Source: Herbaspirillum rhizosphaerae (GTDB lineage: Bacteria > Pseudomonadota > Gammaproteobacteria > Burkholderiales > Burkholderiaceae_D). Taken from it: DNA of 64,000 nt. Where the stretch lies: contig NZ_LFLU01000001.1 of assembly GCF_001189965.1 (NCBI RefSeq), forward strand, positions 372,001 to 436,000. The letters run 5' to 3'. Below the pieces are notes generated by a model. That model ran no database searches and was not told the DNA's origin. It was given only the letters and a program-made list of their open reading frames with translations. Below are positions 52,684 to 62,574 of this stretch, piece by piece. The position numbers were made by a program, and so were the translations under genes. Within the stretch, counting starts at the first letter, position 1; the number at the start of each line of letters is the position of its first letter.

Positions 52684-53643
52684 ATGAAACAGCATGTCGT
52701 TGTCTACAAGGCCTTGCCGGAAGATCTATTGAGCCGCTTGCAGGCGGAGTTCGATGTCACGTACTTCACAGGAATTGATGCGGGCAACCGGCCGCAGTTT
52801 CTGGACGCGCTCAAGACGGCGCAGGGCATGATCGGCGCCAGTCTGCCGATCACCAACGATATGCTGGATGCGGCACCGCAGTTGAAGATCGTGTCGACGA
52901 TTTCAGTCGGCGTCGATAATTTTGATCTGGATTATTTCCGCAAGCGCGGGCTGATGCTGGCGCACACGCCGGGAGTACTCAATGAAGCGACGGCGGACGC
53001 GATTTTTTCGCTGATCCTCGCCAGTGCGCGCCGCATCGTGGAGCTGGCCGAACTCGTCAAGGCCGGCAAGTGGACCGGCAGCATCGGCGCATCCTTGTTC
53101 GGCGTGAACGTGCACGGCAAGACGCTGGGCATGCTGGGCATGGGGCGCATCGGCAGCGCCGTCGCGCGACGGGCGCATCACGGCTTCGGCATGAAGATCA
53201 TCTATCACAATACCAGGCCCAATCCGGAAGCGGAGCAGGAACTGGCGGCGACTTACGTTTCGCGTGAAGAGCTGTTCAGGCAAGCCGATTTTGTCTGCCC
53301 GATGTTGCCGTTGACGCCGCAAACCGAACGCACCATCGGCGCGCAGGAATTTGCACTGATGAAGCCGAGTGCAATTTTCATCAATGCATCACGCGGCAAG
53401 ATCGTCAACGAGGCGGCGCTGATCGATGCATTGAGGCAAAAGACCATCTACGGCGCAGGCCTGGACGTTTTCGAGAAGGAGCCGTTGTCGATGGACTCTC
53501 CTTTGCTGCAACTGCCTAACGTGGTTGCGTTGCCGCATATCGGCTCCGCCACGCATGAAACGCGGCGCGCCATGGCCGAGCTGGCGGTGCAGAATCTGAT
53601 CGACGGATTGCGCGGCGCACAACCGCAGCATCTGGCTGTTTAG
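52684..53643 (+). CDS. kguD: 2-hydroxyacid dehydrogenase (2-keto-6-phosphogluconate reductase, KguD-like)
   Basis: 319 residues; D-2-hydroxyacid dehydrogenase family of the GhrB/TkrA branch. The NAD(P) motif is GMLGMGRIGSAVARR. The catalytic Arg (NASRGKIVNE), Glu (DVFEKEPL) and His (ALPHIGSATHETRRAM) are all present. It would reduce 2-keto-6-phosphogluconate to 6-phosphogluconate, feeding the Entner-Doudoroff and pentose routes. It ends the operon; an 8-bp hairpin follows at 53671. Confidence 0.84.
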   Translation: MKQHVVVYKALPEDLLSRLQAEFDVTYFTGIDAGNRPQFLDALKTAQGMIGASLPITNDMLDAAPQLKIVSTISVGVDNFDLDYFRKRGLMLAHTPGVLNEATADAIFSLILASARRIVELAELVKAGKWTGSIGASLFGVNVHGKTLGMLGMGRIGSAVARRAHHGFGMKIIYHNTRPNPEAEQELAATYVSREELFRQADFVCPMLPLTPQTERTIGAQEFALMKPSAIFINASRGKIVNEAALIDALRQKTIYGAGLDVFEKEPLSMDSPLLQLPNVVALPHIGSATHETRRAMAELAVQNLIDGLRGAQPQHLAV

Positions 53644-53670
53644 TCGTATTTAGTCAATCTTTCGCAAGGC

Positions 53671-53698
53671 CATCCGGCAGATTTGATCTCGCCGGATG
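53671..53698 (+). terminator. Hairpin at the end of the ketogluconate operon
   Basis: CATCCGGC (53671-53678) pairs perfectly with GCCGGATG (53691-53698). No T-run follows, so it may be a processing or Rho-dependent end rather than an intrinsic terminator. Confidence 0.45.
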
Positions 53699-53752
53699 CG
53701 CGTCTGAAAAAGCATTCAAAAAGTGTGTTGGGGACTTTCGCTGCGGCGATTT

Positions 53753-53837
53753 AGTGTGTATGCTTCACACATTAAAAAGAACGATCGTGCTAAATTTGAG
53801 TGGTGTCCAGCTTTTGCGCCGCTTTTGCTTTTATAAT
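53753..53837 (+). promoter_or_regulatory. Putative etfBA promoter region
   Basis: TATAAT at 53832-53837 is a consensus -10 box about 50 bp ahead of the etfB start, without a clear -35. An inverted repeat GTGTG-N7-CACAC (about 53754-53770) lies upstream and could be an operator. Regulator unknown. Confidence 0.35.
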
Positions 53838-53887
53838 CACCGTTCAGTTAACGTTTACGTCAATTCGTTTTTTCCAAGGACCAGGCG

Positions 53888-54643
53888 ATGAAAGTATTAG
53901 TCCCCGTCAAGCGGGTAGTAGATTACAACGTCAAAGTACGCGTCAAATCCGACGGCAGCGGTGTGGACATCGCCAACGTCAAAATGTCGATGAACCCCTT
54001 CGACGAAATCGCGGTGGAAGAAGCCACGCGTTTGAAAGAAGGCGGCAAGGTCACAGAAGTGATCGCTGTGTCTTGCGGCGTCACGCAATGCCAGGAAACC
54101 CTGCGCACCGCGATGGCCATCGGCGCCGACCGCGGCATCCTGGTGGAAACCGCAGCCGATCTCGACCTGCAACCGCTGGCCGTGGCCAAGTTGCTGAAGG
54201 CGCTGGCCGACAAAGAACAACCGCAACTGATCATCCTCGGCAAACAAGCCATCGACGACGATTCCAACCAGACCGGCCAGATGCTGGCGGCGCTGCTGGG
54301 GTGGCCGCAAGCGACGTTCGCATCGAAGGTCGTGCTGGAAGACGGCAAAGTCTCCGTGACGCGCGAAGTCGACGGCGGCTTGGAAACGCTGGCGCTGACG
54401 TTGCCTGCCATCGTCACCACCGACCTGCGCCTGAACGAGCCGCGCTACGTCACGCTGCCGAACATCATGAAGGCCAAGAAGAAGACTCTGGATATCGTCA
54501 AGCCGGAAGACCTGGGTGTGGACGTCGCACCGCGCGTCAAGACACTGAAAGTCGCCGAGCCGCCGAAGCGCAGCGCAGGCGTGAAAGTGCCTGACGTCGC
54601 AACCCTGGTTGCGAAACTCAGAAACGAAGCCAAAGTCATCTAA
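53888..54643 (+). CDS. etfB: Electron transfer flavoprotein beta subunit
   Basis: 251 residues, near the usual length for EtfB. It begins [20 protein letters not shown] and has the signature [22 protein letters not shown] and the AMP-site region [31 protein letters not shown]. With EtfA it carries electrons from acyl-CoA dehydrogenases to ETF-ubiquinone oxidoreductase. It is followed 12 nt later by etfA. Confidence 0.95.
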   Translation: MKVLVPVKRVVDYNVKVRVKSDGSGVDIANVKMSMNPFDEIAVEEATRLKEGGKVTEVIAVSCGVTQCQETLRTAMAIGADRGILVETAADLDLQPLAVAKLLKALADKEQPQLIILGKQAIDDDSNQTGQMLAALLGWPQATFASKVVLEDGKVSVTREVDGGLETLALTLPAIVTTDLRLNEPRYVTLPNIMKAKKKTLDIVKPEDLGVDVAPRVKTLKVAEPPKRSAGVKVPDVATLVAKLRNEAKVI

Positions 54644-54655
54644 GGAAGAGACAAC

Positions 54656-55585
<930 letters not shown>

Positions 55586-55594
55586 TCCAAAACA

Positions 55595-55626
55595 CGGCCC
55601 CGCCAGTTTGACGGGGCCGATTAATT
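55595..55626 (+). terminator. Terminator of etfBA
   Basis: CGGCCCCGCCAG pairs with the CGGGGCCG arm around a TTTGA-containing loop (55595-55619), followed by ATTAATTT. The strong GC stem and AT-rich tail fit an intrinsic terminator. Confidence 0.7.
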
Positions 55627-55722
55627 TAAAAGCGTCAAAGAAGCGTTGCAGAAGTTGCAAAAGCGCTGAGCGCAACAAGAGATTGCGTATTTGCGTATAC
55701 AACAAGGAATCAGGAGTCGGAG

Positions 55723-57525
55723 ATGAGCTACGTCGCACCAGTGAAAGATATGCTGTTCGTCATGAACGAACTGGCAGGATTGTCGGAAGTCAACGCATTG
55801 CCCCATTGCGAAGATGCGACGCCGGAAACCGTGGAAGCCATTCTGGAAGAGAATGCAAAATTTTGCGGCGAGGTGGTGGCGCCGCTCAATCATTCCGCCG
55901 ACAAAGATCCAAGCTCCTGGAGCGACGGCAAGGTCACCACCAGCAAAGGCTTCAAGGAAGCCTTCAAACAGTTCGGTGAAGCCGGCTGGCAGGGCGTGCA
56001 GCATCCCGTCGAATTCGGCGGCCAGGGCCTGCCCAAGCTGGTGGCGACACCTTGCATCGAAATGCTCAATTCGGCCAACCTCTCGTTTGCCTTGTGCCCC
56101 TTGCTGACGGACGGCACCATCGAAGCGCTGATGACGGCCGGCACCGAAGAGCAAAAGAATACTTATCTCACCAATTTCATCTCCGGCAAGTGGACCGGCA
56201 CGATGAATCTGACAGAGCCGCAAGCCGGCTCCGATCTGGCGCTGGTGCGTACGCGTGCGGTGCCGCAGGGCGACGGCACATTTAAGCTTTCCGGCACCAA
56301 GATTTTCATCACCTACGGTGAGCACGACATGGCCGAAAACATCGTCCATCTGGTGCTGGCGCGTACGCCGGATGCGCCCGAAGGCGTGAAGGGCATTTCG
56401 CTCTTCATCGTGCCGAAATTCCTGGTTAAGCCGGACGGTTCGCTGGGCGAGCGCAACGACGTGCATTGCGTTTCCATCGAACACAAGCTGGGTATCAAGG
56501 CCAGCCCGACTGCGGTGTTGCAGTTCGGCGATCACGGCGGCGCCGTCGGCATGCTGGTCGGTGAAGAAAACCGCGGTCTCGAATACATGTTCATCATGAT
56601 GAATGCGGCGCGTTTCGCGGTCGGCATTCAAGGTATCAGTGTTGCCGAGCGCGCCTATCAGAAGGCCGTGGCCTATGCCAAGGATCGTGTGCAGTCACGC
56701 GACCTGGCGGGCTCAGCCGGCGCGGTCACCATCATTCACCAGCCGGATGTGCGCCGCATGCTGATGTCGATGCGCTCGCAGGTGGAAGCGGCGCGCGCGT
56801 TGGCCTATGTGGCTGCGGCGGCTTCAGACGCCGGTCATCATCATCCCGACGAAGCGACGCGCAAGGCCAATCAGGCTTGCTACGAATATCTGGTGCCTAT
56901 CGTCAAGGGCTGGTCGACCGAGCTGTCCATCGACGTGACCTCAACCGGCGTGCAGGTGCATGGCGGCATGGGATTCATCGAAGAAACCGGCGCCGCGCAG
57001 TACTACCGCGATGCGCGCATCCTGGCAATCTACGAAGGTACAACCGCGATCCAGGCCAACGATCTGGTCGGACGCAAAACGGCGCGTGACGGCGGCGCAG
57101 TCGCCAAGGGCATCATTGCCCAGATTCACAAAACGGAAGCGGCTTTGTCGGCGGCGGCAGCCGGAGAGTCCGGCGACGATCTGCAAGCGATTCGCAAGCG
57201 TCTGGTTGACGGCGCGCGCGCTTTGGACGAAGTGGTCAATTACGTTGTCGCCAACATCAAGACAGACATCAAAGGCGTATTCTCGGGCAGCGTGCCGTAT
57301 CTGAAGCTGGCGGGTGTGGTGCTGGGCGGATGGCAGATGGCGCGGGCTGCACTGGTGGCGGTGGACAAGCTGAAAGCCGGCGAGGGCGACGCGCAGTTCT
57401 ATAAGGCCAAGATCGCGACGGCGCGCTTCTATGCGGATCACGTGCTGACCCAGGCATCATCCTTGCGCGCTTCGATTGTCGAAGGCAGCGCCGGTGTCAT
57501 GGCGTTGAGCGAAGCGCAGTTCTGA
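55723..57525 (+). CDS. Acyl-CoA dehydrogenase (large, about 600-residue type)
   Basis: 600 residues, longer than the classic 380-residue enzymes because of an N-terminal cap and a C-terminal extension. LTEPQAGSDLALVRTRAV and GTKIFITYGEHDMAENIVHLVLAR form the FAD/substrate region. VHGGMGFIEETGAAQYYRDARILAIYEGTTAIQANDLVGRKT contains the ETF-linked C-terminal signature, with a Glu in the position of the catalytic base (YEGTTAIQ). It oxidises acyl-CoA and passes electrons to EtfAB encoded just upstream. CAGGAGTCGGAG precedes the ATG. The chain-length preference is unknown. Confidence 0.92.
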   Translation: MSYVAPVKDMLFVMNELAGLSEVNALPHCEDATPETVEAILEENAKFCGEVVAPLNHSADKDPSSWSDGKVTTSKGFKEAFKQFGEAGWQGVQHPVEFGGQGLPKLVATPCIEMLNSANLSFALCPLLTDGTIEALMTAGTEEQKNTYLTNFISGKWTGTMNLTEPQAGSDLALVRTRAVPQGDGTFKLSGTKIFITYGEHDMAENIVHLVLARTPDAPEGVKGISLFIVPKFLVKPDGSLGERNDVHCVSIEHKLGIKASPTAVLQFGDHGGAVGMLVGEENRGLEYMFIMMNAARFAVGIQGISVAERAYQKAVAYAKDRVQSRDLAGSAGAVTIIHQPDVRRMLMSMRSQVEAARALAYVAAAASDAGHHHPDEATRKANQACYEYLVPIVKGWSTELSIDVTSTGVQVHGGMGFIEETGAAQYYRDARILAIYEGTTAIQANDLVGRKTARDGGAVAKGIIAQIHKTEAALSAAAAGESGDDLQAIRKRLVDGARALDEVVNYVVANIKTDIKGVFSGSVPYLKLAGVVLGGWQMARAALVAVDKLKAGEGDAQFYKAKIATARFYADHVLTQASSLRASIVEGSAGVMALSEAQF

Positions 57526-57533
57526 TTCGGTGC

Positions 57534-57559
57534 TACCTGCCGGAGCGATCCGGCAGGTA
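57534..57559. terminator. Hairpin after the acyl-CoA dehydrogenase gene
   Basis: A perfect 11-bp stem (TACCTGCCGGA and TCCGGCAGGTA) with a GCGA loop. It lies between convergent genes and lacks a T-run on either side, so its activity as an intrinsic terminator is uncertain. Confidence 0.5.
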
Positions 57560-57601
57560 CGCAACTGGTGCCGCATCAAATATCTTGATGCAGTCAAGGC
57601 A

Positions 57602-58018
57602 TCAGCCGTAAGCGCCGCCGGTGAATAGCAGGTCGAAGCTGCGCGCCAGCAAGGCGATCACGGACATGGCGCCGATGCCGACCGTTAGCACCAGAATCAA
57701 GGCCAGCACCCAGTGCGACTCCGATTTCTTGCCGGATGCCGGATTATGTCTGGCGTCCCATTTCTCGTCCGGCGTCAGGCCGATGACGAGCGCTTCCAGG
57801 AAGCCGCACAATACGGATAGTACAAAGAGCATTCCCATGAACAAGGGCTGGGAATTGCTGAAAATCAAGATGGCCAGCACCGAAACCGGGAGCGTGGCCG
57901 CATGCAGCCAGCCGAAGATGTCCTTGCGACCATACATATAAAACCGATGCAAACCGATGCCGCCGGTGACGGCTGCGATGAAGGTGGTGAAGGTTTTGTT
58001 CTTGTGCGGAATTGTCAT
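57602..58018 (-). CDS. TM2-domain membrane protein
   Basis: 138 residues. The TM2 signature TFIAAVTGGIGLHRFYMYGRKDIFGWLH contains the conserved G-x-H-R-F-Y core, followed by three further hydrophobic segments (TLPVSVLAILIFS, MGMLFVLSVLCGFLEALVIG, HWVLALILVLTVGIGAMSVIALLA). The function of this group is unknown. MTIPHKNKT at 58018 is chosen because the family region begins immediately after it; the longer frame to 58063 adds a polar stretch with no support. Confidence 0.78.
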   Translation of the reverse strand: MTIPHKNKTFTTFIAAVTGGIGLHRFYMYGRKDIFGWLHAATLPVSVLAILIFSNSQPLFMGMLFVLSVLCGFLEALVIGLTPDEKWDARHNPASGKKSESHWVLALILVLTVGIGAMSVIALLARSFDLLFTGGAYG

Positions 58019-58322
58019 TAAGTTAACTTCTTGAGGGCAAAGACGCGATTGGCTGTCGTGCAAGGCACAACAGTGTTGTAAAAAAACTGCGGTTAGTATA
58101 GCCGTGGAAACTTGCTCCGCGGATGAGGTTCTGCGAGGGGAAGTGAATAAAAACCGCTGGTAATCAGGAGGTAACCCGCAGCTAATTGGCGGGCAAGCGA
58201 AATGGGCCGTTCCGGCCCGCTTGGACGGACACGGCGCTTGCCTGGCATTGAACTTGCCGTTTGGCTGACATTTCGGCTATAATCGTCGTCTTTTCCGTGT
58301 TCGAACACTTTTTGGAACCATT
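58019..58322. other. Intergenic region with the divergent promoters of the TM2 gene and the rpsP operon
   Basis: No gene is seen. The right half holds the rpsP promoter (listed separately). Near 58205-58217 a short palindromic GC-rich stretch (GGGCCGTTCCGGCCC) could form a small hairpin of unknown role. Confidence 0.45.
58254..58283 (+). promoter_or_regulatory. Sigma-70 promoter of the rpsP-rimM-trmD-rplS operon
   Basis: TTGCCG (58254-58259) and TATAAT (58278-58283) are separated by 18 bp. The predicted transcript start lies about 30 nt upstream of the rpsP ATG at 58323. Confidence 0.7.
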
Positions 58323-58577
58323 ATGGTCGTTATTCGTTTAGCTCGTGGAGGCGCCAAGAAGCGCCCGTTCTTCAATATCGTTGCAACTGATTCGCGCAAT
58401 CGCCGCGATGGTCGTTTCATCGAGCGTCTGGGTTTCTACAACCCGGTTGCATCCGGCAAGGAAGAGTCCTTCCGTATCGCTCAAGACCGTCTGGCTCACT
58501 GGCAAGGCACCGGCGCACAATTGTCGCCAACCGTTGCTCGCCTGGTTAGCGAAGCAGGCAAAAAAGCTGCTGCTTAA
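58323..58577 (+). CDS. rpsP: 30S ribosomal protein S16
   Basis: 84 residues, normal length. [41 protein letters not shown] is the universal S16 N-terminus. It binds 16S rRNA in the body of the small subunit. It is the first gene of the conserved rpsP-rimM-trmD-rplS operon. Confidence 0.98.
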   Translation: MVVIRLARGGAKKRPFFNIVATDSRNRRDGRFIERLGFYNPVASGKEESFRIAQDRLAHWQGTGAQLSPTVARLVSEAGKKAAA

Positions 58578-58617
58578 TCGCAGTCGCTTTTAGTTTCGCA
58601 GCGATAGTAAGACAGGT

Positions 58618-59181
58618 TTGTCACGCACAATACAATCAGGCGTTACCGTTCCTTCGGATCTGGTGACGGTCGGTTATGTCTCTGGTGCTTATGGTATTCA
58701 GGGCTGGGTGCGAGTCAAACCTTATTCGGCAGATGCAGATGCACTGCTGAGCGCAAAAAACTGGTGGCTGGATAAGCCGGAATTGCGCGATGTCGAGATG
58801 ATGCAGTCCAAGTACCACAGCGGTGATGTGGTGGCGAAGCTGATGGGAGTGGCGGGTCGTGAAGGTGCTGAAGCGCTCAAGGGTGCTGTGGTGCAGATTT
58901 CGCGTAGCCATTTTCCTGCGTTGTCCGACGATGAATTTTACTGGGTCGATCTGATCGGCCTGGCAGTTGAGAACTTGCAGGGCGAGTCCCTGGGCGTAGT
59001 GAGCGATCTGATGGATAACGGGGCACACCCTATCCTCCGCGTCGCTCCTGCAAATGTCCCGGCCGAGGCTGCCGACAGCAAGGCTCCGACAGAAATCCTG
59101 ATTCCTTACGTCGACCAATTCGTCAAGTCCGTCACTTTGGCGGAGAAAAAAATGGTCGTCGACTGGGGACTGGATTATTAA
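58618..59181 (+). CDS. rimM: 16S rRNA processing protein RimM
   Basis: 187 residues. VTVGYVSGAYGIQGWVRVKPYSADADALL is the N-terminal RimM domain, and EFYWVDLIGLAVENLQGESLGVV starts the PRC-barrel domain. It assists maturation of the 30S head together with S19. The start codon is TTG at 58618 with AGG four bases upstream; no in-frame ATG precedes the conserved region, so the rare start is probably real. It lies 40 nt after rpsP. Confidence 0.93.
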   Translation: MSRTIQSGVTVPSDLVTVGYVSGAYGIQGWVRVKPYSADADALLSAKNWWLDKPELRDVEMMQSKYHSGDVVAKLMGVAGREGAEALKGAVVQISRSHFPALSDDEFYWVDLIGLAVENLQGESLGVVSDLMDNGAHPILRVAPANVPAEAADSKAPTEILIPYVDQFVKSVTLAEKKMVVDWGLDY

Positions 59182-59228
59182 ACCGGCCATCCGACCTGTG
59201 ATGCCGGCAGCATTGGAGAAAGTGCCGA

Positions 59229-59975
59229 ATGCAATTTGATGTCGTCACGCTTTTCCCCGAAATGTTTTCCGCTTTGACGCAGTCCGGTGTAACACGCCGT
59301 GCGTACGAGCAAAAGAAATGGGCGTTGTCGTTATGGAATCCGCGTGATTTCACAACCGACAATCACCGCACAGTCGATGACCGGCCTTATGGCGGTGGTC
59401 CTGGGATGGTGATGCTGGCCAAGCCTTTGCAGCAGACGCTGGCGGCGGCAAAGCAGCGGCAGACGGATCTGGGTTTGCCTGCGCCGCGCGTCGTGTACCT
59501 GTCGCCGCAAGGCAAGCCGCTGACGCATCAACGCGTCATGCAGTTTTCGCAAGATTCAGGTGTCGTGCTGTTGTGCGGTCGCTATGAAGCGATTGATCAG
59601 CGTTTGCTCGACAGCCATGTCGACGAAGAAATCAGTCTCGGCGATTTCGTCCTGTCGGGCGGCGAGTTGCCGGCGATGGCGTTGATGGACTCAGTGATCC
59701 GGCAGTTGCCCGGCGTGCTGAATGACGGTTCTTCAGCGGTCGAAGACAGCTTTGTGAACGGTTTGCTGGATTGCCCGCATTACACGCGTCCGGAAGAATA
59801 TGAAGGCGTAGCAGTGCCGCCGGTGTTGATGGGCGGGCACCACGCAGAGATAGTGAAGTGGCGGCGCGAGCGGGCGCTTGAAGCGACCGCAAAAAAGCGT
59901 CCCGATCTGATCGTCAAGGCGCGTCAGGATGGTTTGCTGACGAAGTCGGACGAAAAGTTCCTGAGCAGTTTGTAG
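59229..59975 (+). CDS. trmD: tRNA (guanine-37-N1)-methyltransferase TrmD
   Basis: 248 residues. [25 protein letters not shown] starts the SPOUT fold, [18 protein letters not shown] is the family motif, [37 protein letters not shown] forms the knotted SAM site, and [25 protein letters not shown] is the C-terminal block. It methylates G37 of tRNAs to prevent frameshifting. Confidence 0.97.
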   Translation: MQFDVVTLFPEMFSALTQSGVTRRAYEQKKWALSLWNPRDFTTDNHRTVDDRPYGGGPGMVMLAKPLQQTLAAAKQRQTDLGLPAPRVVYLSPQGKPLTHQRVMQFSQDSGVVLLCGRYEAIDQRLLDSHVDEEISLGDFVLSGGELPAMALMDSVIRQLPGVLNDGSSAVEDSFVNGLLDCPHYTRPEEYEGVAVPPVLMGGHHAEIVKWRRERALEATAKKRPDLIVKARQDGLLTKSDEKFLSSL

Positions 59976-60062
59976 CAGTGCAGTTGTAGCAAAAGTGCAG
60001 GCAAGGCCGGAAGATCCCTGAAGGCAGTCTGTTGATAAATCCCCATCCTCTACCGGGCATAT

Positions 60063-60079
60063 ATCGGTTTCAAACCGAT
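60063..60079. promoter_or_regulatory. 17-bp palindrome in the rplS leader
   Basis: ATCGGTTT-C-AAACCGAT is a perfect inverted repeat 38 nt before the rplS start, in the 141-nt gap after trmD. It could be an RNA hairpin in the leader or a protein-binding site; no regulator can be named. Confidence 0.35.
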
Positions 60080-60116
60080 GCAGTCAGCGCCGGCAAGATG
60101 GTTATTGGAGTAAAAA

Positions 60117-60500
60117 ATGGATCTGATCCAGCAATTAGAGCAAGAAGAGATCTCGCGTCTCGCAAAGAACATCCCTGACTTCGCGCCAGGCGATACAGTC
60201 ATCGTCAGCGTCAACGTGGTCGAAGGTACGCGCAAGCGCGCCCAGGCTTACGAAGGCGTTGTGATTTCGCGTCGCAACCGTGGTCTGAACTCCAACTTCA
60301 TCGTCCGTAAGATTTCTTCCGGCGAAGGCGTTGAGCGTACATTCCAGTTGTACTCGCCACTGATCGCTTCGATCGAAGTCAAGCGTCGCGGCGATGTCCG
60401 TCGCGCGAAGCTGTACTATCTGCGTGAGCGTTCCGGCAAGTCGGCACGTATCAAAGAGAAGTTGCCTAACCGCCGCGGCACTGCCAAGGCTGAAGCGTAA
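60117..60500 (+). CDS. rplS: 50S ribosomal protein L19
   Basis: 127 residues. [67 protein letters not shown] is the universal L19 sequence. It sits at the 30S-50S interface. TTGGAG precedes the ATG. It is the last gene of the operon, followed by a strong terminator. Confidence 0.98.
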   Translation: MDLIQQLEQEEISRLAKNIPDFAPGDTVIVSVNVVEGTRKRAQAYEGVVISRRNRGLNSNFIVRKISSGEGVERTFQLYSPLIASIEVKRRGDVRRAKLYYLRERSGKSARIKEKLPNRRGTAKAEA

Positions 60501-60530
60501 TCTTCACCAGGTCTTTGATATATGCATGAA

Positions 60531-60560
60531 CAAAAGGGCGTCTTCGGACGCCCTTTTGTA
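60531..60560 (+). terminator. Rho-independent terminator after rplS
   Basis: AAAAGGGCGTC, loop TTCG, then GACGCCCTTTT: a perfect 11-bp stem with a UUCG-type loop and T-run, 30 nt after the rplS stop. Confidence 0.92.
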
Positions 60561-60581
60561 TTCCATTTTTAGGATACGGTC

Positions 60582-61247
60582 TTGGCCAGTTTTGATCCTC
60601 TCATTCTTCCGATAGAGTCCATCGCCGGCGAGGCGCCGCTGGATGCCGAGCGCATGCGCGAAGACTGGCTGCGTCAGCGCTTTGCCAGTCCCCAGCCCTG
60701 GACGCCTGAAATCAACGAAGAGCAGCGCATGCGCCAGATCGTCGGTACGCCGCGGCCGGCGGCAGTACTGATGCCGATCGTGATGCGGGAAGAGGGGCCG
60801 GCGATGCTGTTCACGCAGCGCACCGCCGATCTGAAAGACCATGCCGGCCAGATCAGCTTCCCGGGCGGCCGCACCGAACTGAGCGATGTCTCGCCGATCG
60901 ATACCGCGTTGCGCGAAACCGAAGAAGAAATCGGCCTGGCGCGCAGCCACGTGGAAGTCATCGGCAGCCTGCCGGAATATTTTACCGGCACCGGTTATCG
61001 CGTCACGCCGGTTGCAGGGCTGATCAAGCCGCCGTTTGAAGTCGTTCCCGATCCGCGCGAGGTCGCCGAAATCTTCGAAGTCCCGCTGGCTTTCCTGATG
61101 GACGGCATGAATCACCAGCGGCGCACCATCGAGCTCTCCAAGGAACTCGGCAGCCGGACCTTCTACACCATGCCTTACCAGCGCTTTTTCATCTGGGGCG
61201 CGACCGCCGGAATGCTGCGGAATTTATTCCTTTTTCTGCGCAGCTGA
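60582..61247 (+). CDS. NUDIX hydrolase, CoA pyrophosphatase type
   Basis: 221 residues. The Nudix box GGRTELSDVSPIDTALRETEEEIGL is complete (G-x5-E-x7-REx2EExGL). The upstream segment MLFTQRTADLKDHAGQISFPGG is the UPF0035 signature that marks CoA-diphosphatases. It cleaves CoA and similar dinucleotides to housekeep damaged cofactor. The start is a TTG at 60582 with AGGA eight bases upstream; the first ATG (60654) would remove 24 residues. Confidence 0.88.
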   Translation: MASFDPLILPIESIAGEAPLDAERMREDWLRQRFASPQPWTPEINEEQRMRQIVGTPRPAAVLMPIVMREEGPAMLFTQRTADLKDHAGQISFPGGRTELSDVSPIDTALRETEEEIGLARSHVEVIGSLPEYFTGTGYRVTPVAGLIKPPFEVVPDPREVAEIFEVPLAFLMDGMNHQRRTIELSKELGSRTFYTMPYQRFFIWGATAGMLRNLFLFLRS

Positions 61248-61447
61248 GCGCATATTTTGCGGTGCTTTGATGCCGCATTGATGCCCGTTTCATAGGGAAA
61301 ATATCTCTTGTGGACAACATAAAGCATCAGCAACTCTTGCCGCCGTTGTATCATTTGCGTGTTTCCGAAGAACCTTGCGTGCCAAGTACGCGTGTCGGTT
61401 CTTCAGGCGGGGAAGCTCACAAATAAGACTCACCAAAAGGCGGCTTG

Positions 61448-62404
61448 ATGACATTTCTTTCCATACTCTTTGCGCTCCTGATCGAACAATTGAAACCGTT
61501 GCGGGCGGATAATCCTATCTATGCCTGGATCAAATCCTTCGCGGCCCGCATCGAGAACTGGTTCAATGCCGGTCATGCGCATCACGGGCGCCTGGGATGG
61601 TTCGTCATGGTGGCGGCGCTGACCGTACCGGCCGGCCTGATCTACTGGATCTGCCTGCGCATCAGCCCGCTGGCCGCATTGGCGTGGAATGTCCTGATTG
61701 TCTACATGACACTGGGTTTCCGTCACTACAGCCACTATTTCACCTCGATTCAACTGGCGCTCAATACCGGCGACGAAGTCGCGGCGCGCGCCTTGCTGGC
61801 CGAATGGATCAAGCAGGACACGTCCGACATGGACGTCACCGAGATTTCCCGCATTGCCGCCGAAAAAGCCCTGATCACCACACACCGTCACGTATTCGGC
61901 GTATTCTTTTGGTTCCTGATGCCGGTCGGCCCGGCTTGCGCCGTGATGTACCGCGTTGCCGAATACCTGGCGCGCGCCTGGAACGAGCCGGATCACATGA
62001 AGCAGGAAGTGTTCGGCCGCTTTGCCGAGCGCGCGTTTTACTGGATCGACTGGATTCCGGCGCGTTTTACCGCCTCGGCATTTGCGGTTGTCGGCAATTT
62101 CGAAGATGCGATCTACGCCTGGCGCAATTTCGCGGATCGCTGGAAAGACGAAGCAGTCGGCATCATCCTGTCGGCCGGCGGCGGCGCGATGGGCGTGCGT
62201 TTCGGCACGCCGGCAGAGTCCGCCTCGGACGTCTTGCCGATCGATGCGGCGACCGTGGATTCCACGTTGGATACGGCTGACGGCTTCCCCGGCGACCAGC
62301 CTTCGCCGCGCACCCTGCAGAGCACGGTGGGTCTGGTGTGGCGTGCTTTGTTGCTGTGGATGTTCCTGCTCTTGCTGTTGTCTGTGGCAGTCTGGCTTGG
62401 CTGA
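61448..62404 (+). CDS. CobD/CbiB family membrane protein
   Basis: 318 residues, several membrane segments (TFLSILFALLIEQL, WFVMVAALTVPAGLIYWIC, HVFGVFFWFLMPVGPACAVMYR and a C-terminal LLLWMFLLLLLSVAVWLG). The motif NTGDEVAARALLAEW and FYWIDWIPARFTASAFAVVGNF recall CobD/CbiB and AmpE. No cobalamin genes are near, and betaproteobacteria commonly carry this gene beside the NUDIX gene, so a role in cobamide synthesis is doubtful. ATG at 61448 is used; a TTG lies one codon before. Confidence 0.8.
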   Translation: MTFLSILFALLIEQLKPLRADNPIYAWIKSFAARIENWFNAGHAHHGRLGWFVMVAALTVPAGLIYWICLRISPLAALAWNVLIVYMTLGFRHYSHYFTSIQLALNTGDEVAARALLAEWIKQDTSDMDVTEISRIAAEKALITTHRHVFGVFFWFLMPVGPACAVMYRVAEYLARAWNEPDHMKQEVFGRFAERAFYWIDWIPARFTASAFAVVGNFEDAIYAWRNFADRWKDEAVGIILSAGGGAMGVRFGTPAESASDVLPIDAATVDSTLDTADGFPGDQPSPRTLQSTVGLVWRALLLWMFLLLLLSVAVWLG

Positions 62405-62416
62405 TGCAATATCGAA

Positions 62417-62452
62417 AAAATGCCTGAAAGACAAGTTTCTTTCAGGCATTTC
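62417..62452. terminator. Terminator after the CobD/CbiB-family gene
   Basis: AAATGCCTGAAAGA pairs with TCTTTCAGGCATTT around a short loop. It is preceded by an A-run and followed by TCATATTT, so it may act in both directions. Confidence 0.75.
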
Positions 62453-62491
62453 ATATTTCAGATATAGGTACATTCCAAGTCTTCTATAAGA

Positions 62492-62497
62492 TATAAT
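62492..62497 (+). promoter_or_regulatory. -10 box ahead of the DUF3579 gene
   Basis: TATAAT is a consensus hexamer 83 bp ahead of the predicted start. The expected -35 position reads TACATT, which is weak. Confidence 0.4.
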
Positions 62498-62574
62498 ACT
62501 TGGGTTACGAAGGCTTCTTCCCCATCCGGCTGGAAGCTATTTATGTGGCAAGCGCTAGAGAACGAATTGCACGC

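Noticed and set aside
61430..62473. Open frame antisense to the CobD/CbiB-family gene
   Set aside because: It has low-complexity Arg/Gln/His composition and crosses the terminator hairpin.
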